Part shown: positions 62,101 through 64,000 of the stretch, in pieces
Numbering within the stretch: the stretch's first letter is position 1
Layout of the letters: the number at the start of each line of letters is the position of its first letter
NCBI RefSeq assembly: GCF_024346055.1
Contig: NZ_JAGQCH010000001.1
Location: forward strand, 310,001 to 374,000
Length of the DNA: 64,000 bases
Reading direction: 5' to 3'
From: Cyanobium sp. Cruz CV13-4-11
GTDB lineage: Bacteria > Cyanobacteriota > Cyanobacteriia > PCC-6307 > Cyanobiaceae
Notes under the pieces: model-generated
Told to the model about the DNA's origin: nothing
The model's database searches: none
Seen by the model: only the letters and a program-made list of their open reading frames with translations
Program-made: the position numbers and the translations under genes

Positions 62101-64000
62101 ATGGAGGAGAGGCGAGAGGCGTTGGTGGTGTTGGAGGCGGACTGATTGGCGACGAGGCCAAGGTTGAAGCCGAGTCCGCTGCCGGCCAGGGCGATGGTGT
62201 CGAAGCCGGTGCCGCCATCGACGCGGGCCAGCTGGGCGGTGTTGCCGCCCAAGCCGAAGCGGTTGCTGAGGGCGGTGAGGTTGGAGGCGTTGAGCACAAA
62301 GCGATCGTTGCCGGCGCCGCCGTGGAGCACATCGGCACCGCCGCCACCGATCAGGGTGTCGTTGCCGGCGCCGGCGGCGAAGGATTCGGCGGCGCTGGTG
62401 CCGGCGAGGGTGTCGCTGGCGGCGGTGCCGAGCTGATCAAAGAAGCTGCCGAGGAAGGCGCCGGAGGTGGCCCCGAAGATCACATAGGAGCGGCCCAGAC
62501 CGCCGATGCTGCCGCGGGCGCCGACGATCAGATCGGCAAGGCCATCGCCGTTGAGATCACCGGCGGCAGCGACACTGAAGCCGTTGAGGTCGCTGCCGAA
62601 TTCCGCGTTGATCACGAAGCCGCCGCTGCCGGTGGCAATGGCGGAGAGGTTGATGGCGTTGCCGGAGGTGTTGCCGAAGACCACAAAGGCACGGCCGTTG
62701 CCACCAAATCCTGTGCGGGGTGCACCCACGATCAGATCGCCAAGGCCATCGCCATTCACATCGCCCGCAGCGGCGACGCTGGTGCCGCTGCGGTCGTTTG
62801 CAGCGGCACCGTTGATCAGGAAGCCGCCGCTGCCGGCGGCGACGGCAGACAGATCGAGGGGTGCGGAGCTGGTCTTGCCGAAGACCACATAGGAGCGGCC
62901 GGCGTTCGTGCCAGCGGTGGGATCGCTTTCAGGAGCGCCGATGATCAGATCGGCGAGGCCATCGCCATTCACATCCCCGGCCGCCGCCACACTGCGGCCG
63001 GTTTCTTCGTTGGCGGTGGTGCCGTTGATCACGAAGCCGCCGCTGCCGGAAGCGACGGCGGAGAGGTTGATGGCAGTTCCGCTGGTCTTGCCGAACACCA
63101 CGTAGCTGCGGCCGGCATTGTTGGCCGTGGTGAGGTTGGGATCGCCAACGGGTGCGGCGACGATCAGGTCGGCGCGGCCATCACCGTTCACATCGCCGGC
63201 GCTGGAGACGCGGAAGCCACTGTTGTCGTAGGCGGCCTGGCCATTGATGACGAAGCCGCCGACACCAGCTGAGATGGCCGAGAGGTTGATGGCGGTGGTG
63301 GAAGTCTTGCCGAAGACCACATAGGAGCGCCCGCCGTTGTTGTTGGGTTCTGGACCTGACGTGGTGGGGTCACTGTTGTAGGCGCCGATGATGAGATCGG
63401 TAAGACCATCGCCGTTCACATCGCCAGCATTGGCGACGCTGTAGCCGCTGAAGTCGTAGCCGGCCTGGCCGTTGATCACGAAGCCGCCGGTTCCTGCCGC
63501 AACAGCCGAAAGATTGATGGCGGCGGTGCCGGTTTTACCGAAGACCACGTAGGAGCGGCCGGCACTGGTGCCGGCGAGGGGATCGCTGGCGAAGGCACCC
63601 ACCAGCAGATCGGCGAGGCCATCGCCGTTCACATCCCCAGCGGCGGCCACGCTGCGGCCGCTCTGGTCGTAGGCAGATTGGCCGTTGATCACAAAGCCGC
63701 CACTGCCGGCCGCAACGGCGGAGAGGTTGATGGGGGCGGTACCGGTTTTCCCGAAGACCACGTAGGAGCGGCCGGCATTGGTGCCGGCGGGGGGATCGCC
63801 GTACAGGGCGTTCACGATCAGATCCTCGAGGCCATCGCCGTTGACATCGCCGGCGCGGGACACGGAGCTGCCGCTGTTTTCGGTGGCCTGGCCGGTGATC
63901 ACGAAGCCGCCAGTGCCGCCCGCGATGTCGGAGAGATCGATCGATCCCGGGGCGGCGGCCTCGATCAAGAGGGCGGAGCTGTCGACCTGGATCCAGCGCT
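59187..64000 (-). CDS. Giant FG-GAP/RTX/Calx-beta protein (5' end outside window)
   Basis: At least 1604 residues; the frame stays open to base 64000, so the N-terminus and any export signal lie outside. Reading N to C: seven FG-GAP-type repeats, each with [14 protein letters not shown] and RSYVVFGKT; an RTX-like glycine/Asp segment ([19 protein letters not shown], about 62290-62400); a roughly 190-residue module with [13 protein letters not shown] and [17 protein letters not shown]; a Calx-beta-like domain (about 61400-61765, [19 protein letters not shown]); then the series again: seven FG-GAP repeats, RTX segment and module. The DxNxDGxxD loops should bind calcium, and seven repeats fit a seven-bladed propeller of the integrin-alpha type. 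It is likely secreted or surface-exposed; adhesion is inferred. Confidence 0.88.
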   Translation of the reverse strand, partial: RWIQVDSSALLIEAAAPGSIDLSDIAGGTGGFVITGQATENSGSSVSRAGDVNGDGLEDLIVNALYGDPPAGTNAGRSYVVFGKTGTAPINLSAVAAGSGGFVINGQSAYDQSGRSVAAAGDVNGDGLADLLVGAFASDPLAGTSAGRSYVVFGKTGTAAINLSAVAAGTGGFVINGQAGYDFSGYSVANAGDVNGDGLTDLIIGAYNSDPTTSGPEPNNNGGRSYVVFGKTSTTAINLSAISAGVGGFVINGQAAYDNSGFRVSSAGDVNGDGRADLIVAAPVGDPNLTTANNAGRSYVVFGKTSGTAINLSAVASGSGGFVINGTTANEETGRSVAAAGDVNGDGLADLIIGAPESDPTAGTNAGRSYVVFGKTSSAPLDLSAVAAGSGGFLINGAAANDRSGTSVAAAGDVNGDGLGDLIVGAPRTGFGGNGRAFVVFGNTSGNAINLSAIATGSGGFVINAEFGSDLNGFSVAAAGDLNGDGLADLIVGARGSIGGLGRSYVIFGATSGAFLGSFFDQLGTAASDTLAGTSAAESFAAGAGNDTLIGGGGADVLHGGAGNDRFVLNASNLTALSNRFGLGGNTAQLARVDGGTGFDTIALAGSGLGFNLGLVANQSASNTTNASRLSSIEAFDLTGSGNNSLSLALRDIQDLAGFSWLNNATAAGLGFASGSFTLPATVRRHQLLISGNAGDAFTASNGLWINAGTLNGTGAFAGSTFNVFNSTTGLSQLIVNSAITATITPPPTITLAVSPDSVTEDGAANLLFTFSRTGATTGALTVRYSVAGTARLAAAVSDPADYTGISTSGTTKTVTFVAGSATATVTVDPSADRRIEADETVALTLVASTSYTIGTPAPVIGTISNDDAFIDLSAIAAGSGGFVINGQCAGDYSGFSVASAGDVNGDGLADLLVGAPGSNPASGGDAGRSYVIFGKTNTTAINLSAIAADSGGFVINGPSGDDYSGSSVANAGDVNGDGLTDLIVGARFEDSAAEAIAGRSYVVFGKTSSNAVELSAVAAGSGGFVINGQCANDYSGFSVASAGDVNGDGLTDLIVGAPDSDPAAGGQAGRSYVVFGKTNTTGINLSAIAAGSGGFVINGQAANHRSGYSVASAGDVNGDGRADLIVGARDSNPSDSNDAGRSYVVFGKASSGAIQLSAIAAGSGGFVIIGQAANDRSGYSVASAGDVNGDGLADLIVGAPTSDPSAGTNAGRSYVLFGKTTTSSINLSAIAAGSGGFVINGECGFDYSGSSVATAGDINGDGLADLIIGAHLSEAQFSGPSDGEFAGRSYVVFGKTNTTTIDLSAVAAGSGGFVINGQCVGDFSGRSVAAAGDVNGDGLADLLVGARFSDPAAGSAAGRSYVIFGSTTGAFAQTAVDQLGSTGNDTFTGTAAAETFVGNGGNDTLIGGGGADVLYGGAGNDRFVLNSSNLTPLASPFGSGGNTTQLARVDGGTGFDTIAFDGAGLSFNLASVANQSAVNTNNSSRLSSIEIFDLTGSGNNSLSLAKRDVDDITGFNWLNASTAAGFGRSGGTYALPATERRRQLVISGDAGDSLTVTNGTWTLAGTISFDGTTAGLLGTYNVWNLGFDQLLVGSNVSVSGLP
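59900..61390 (-). repeat. Seven tandem FG-GAP coding repeats, second propeller
   Basis: Seven repeats of about 205-231 bp, marked by the shared segment GGCCATCGCC(A/G)TTCACATC near 59985, 60216, 60430, 60641, 60846, 61063 and 61270. Each codes for a 68-75 residue blade with a calcium loop. Boundaries are approximate. Confidence 0.8.
62470..63960 (-). repeat. Seven tandem FG-GAP coding repeats, first propeller
   Basis: Seven repeats with the same consensus, marked near 62541, 62744, 62952, 63180, 63411, 63620 and 63830, each about 205-230 bp. They encode the N-terminal propeller of the giant protein and are paralogous to the block at 59900-61390. Boundaries are approximate. Confidence 0.8.

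Noticed and set aside
59900-63960. CRISPR or satellite array
   Set aside because: The repeats of 205-231 bp keep one reading frame and encode FG-GAP blades.

Overview
The window is a GC-rich chromosomal segment of an alpha-cyanobacterium of the Cyanobium/Synechococcus type. The evidence is gene content: allophycocyanin alpha-B (apcD), a Psb32-like TPM protein, a complex-C cofactor assembly factor for cytochrome b6, the plastid-shared Ycf35/DUF1257 protein, HemJ-type protoporphyrinogen oxidase, a cyanobacterial-type short Hfq, and several families restricted to cyanobacteria (DUF3370, DUF1995, DUF4330). Genes are tightly packed, with frequent 1-20 nt overlaps inside operons and short convergent overlaps between them. 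No rRNA, tRNA, CRISPR array, phage or complete insertion sequence was seen.

Layout. 1-6.8 kb: Psb32-like gene (cut by the left edge), cytochrome b6 cofactor assembly factor, a metG-lptC operon, an FAD oxidoreductase with a multi-pass membrane partner, and a small secreted protein. 6.8-10.1 kb: the only clear accessory patch, with a decayed YefM/Phd antitoxin, a PEP-CTERM-like gene split by an in-frame amber codon, a decayed Y1-type transposase, an intact DUF1778/GNAT toxin-antitoxin pair and an HpsJ-like membrane protein. 10-17.2 kb: rpmG-rpsR-RNase II operon, pheT, rlmD, apcD. 17.2-18.1 kb: a gene-poor stretch of about 800 bp behind the apcD terminator, rich in hairpins and nested inverted repeats. 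18.1-26.8 kb: J-domain protein and DUF3370 secreted protein, a type III sigma factor, Ap4A phosphorylase, SpoIID-like protein, gpsA, an SDR and small conserved proteins. 26.8-35.2 kb: ilvE-metH operon divergent from cobN. 35.2-41.4 kb: an operon running flavin reductase-uvrC-secreted protein-hemJ-PHP-hypothetical, divergent from coaD and a coiled-coil protein. 41.4-49.3 kb: dapF-cysteine desulfurase-DUF1995-DUF4330-dacB operon, divergent from hfq-leuS. 49.3-58.8 kb: a formylglutathione hydrolase remnant, pgi, a DUF1402-like protein, a DUF1257-M61 peptidase-amidase operon, purN, argC and ribBA. 59.2-64 kb: a very large FG-GAP/RTX/Calx-beta protein that runs off the right edge.

Most genes are housekeeping: translation (metG, pheT, leuS, rpsR, rpmG, rlmD), cell wall and envelope (dapF, dacB, amidase, lptC, SpoIID), cofactors (cobN, metH, hemJ, coaD, ribBA, FeS sulfur donor) and photosynthesis (apcD, psb32, CCB). 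CobN and the B12-dependent MetH lie back to back, so cobalamin synthesis and one of its main users are neighbours. The best candidates for something undescribed are the structured region 17312-18125, the Cys-rich tail of DapF overlapping a cysteine desulfurase, and the internally duplicated propeller/RTX giant protein. Start codons are given as the best choice from length, family N-terminus and overlap, and several are uncertain as noted.
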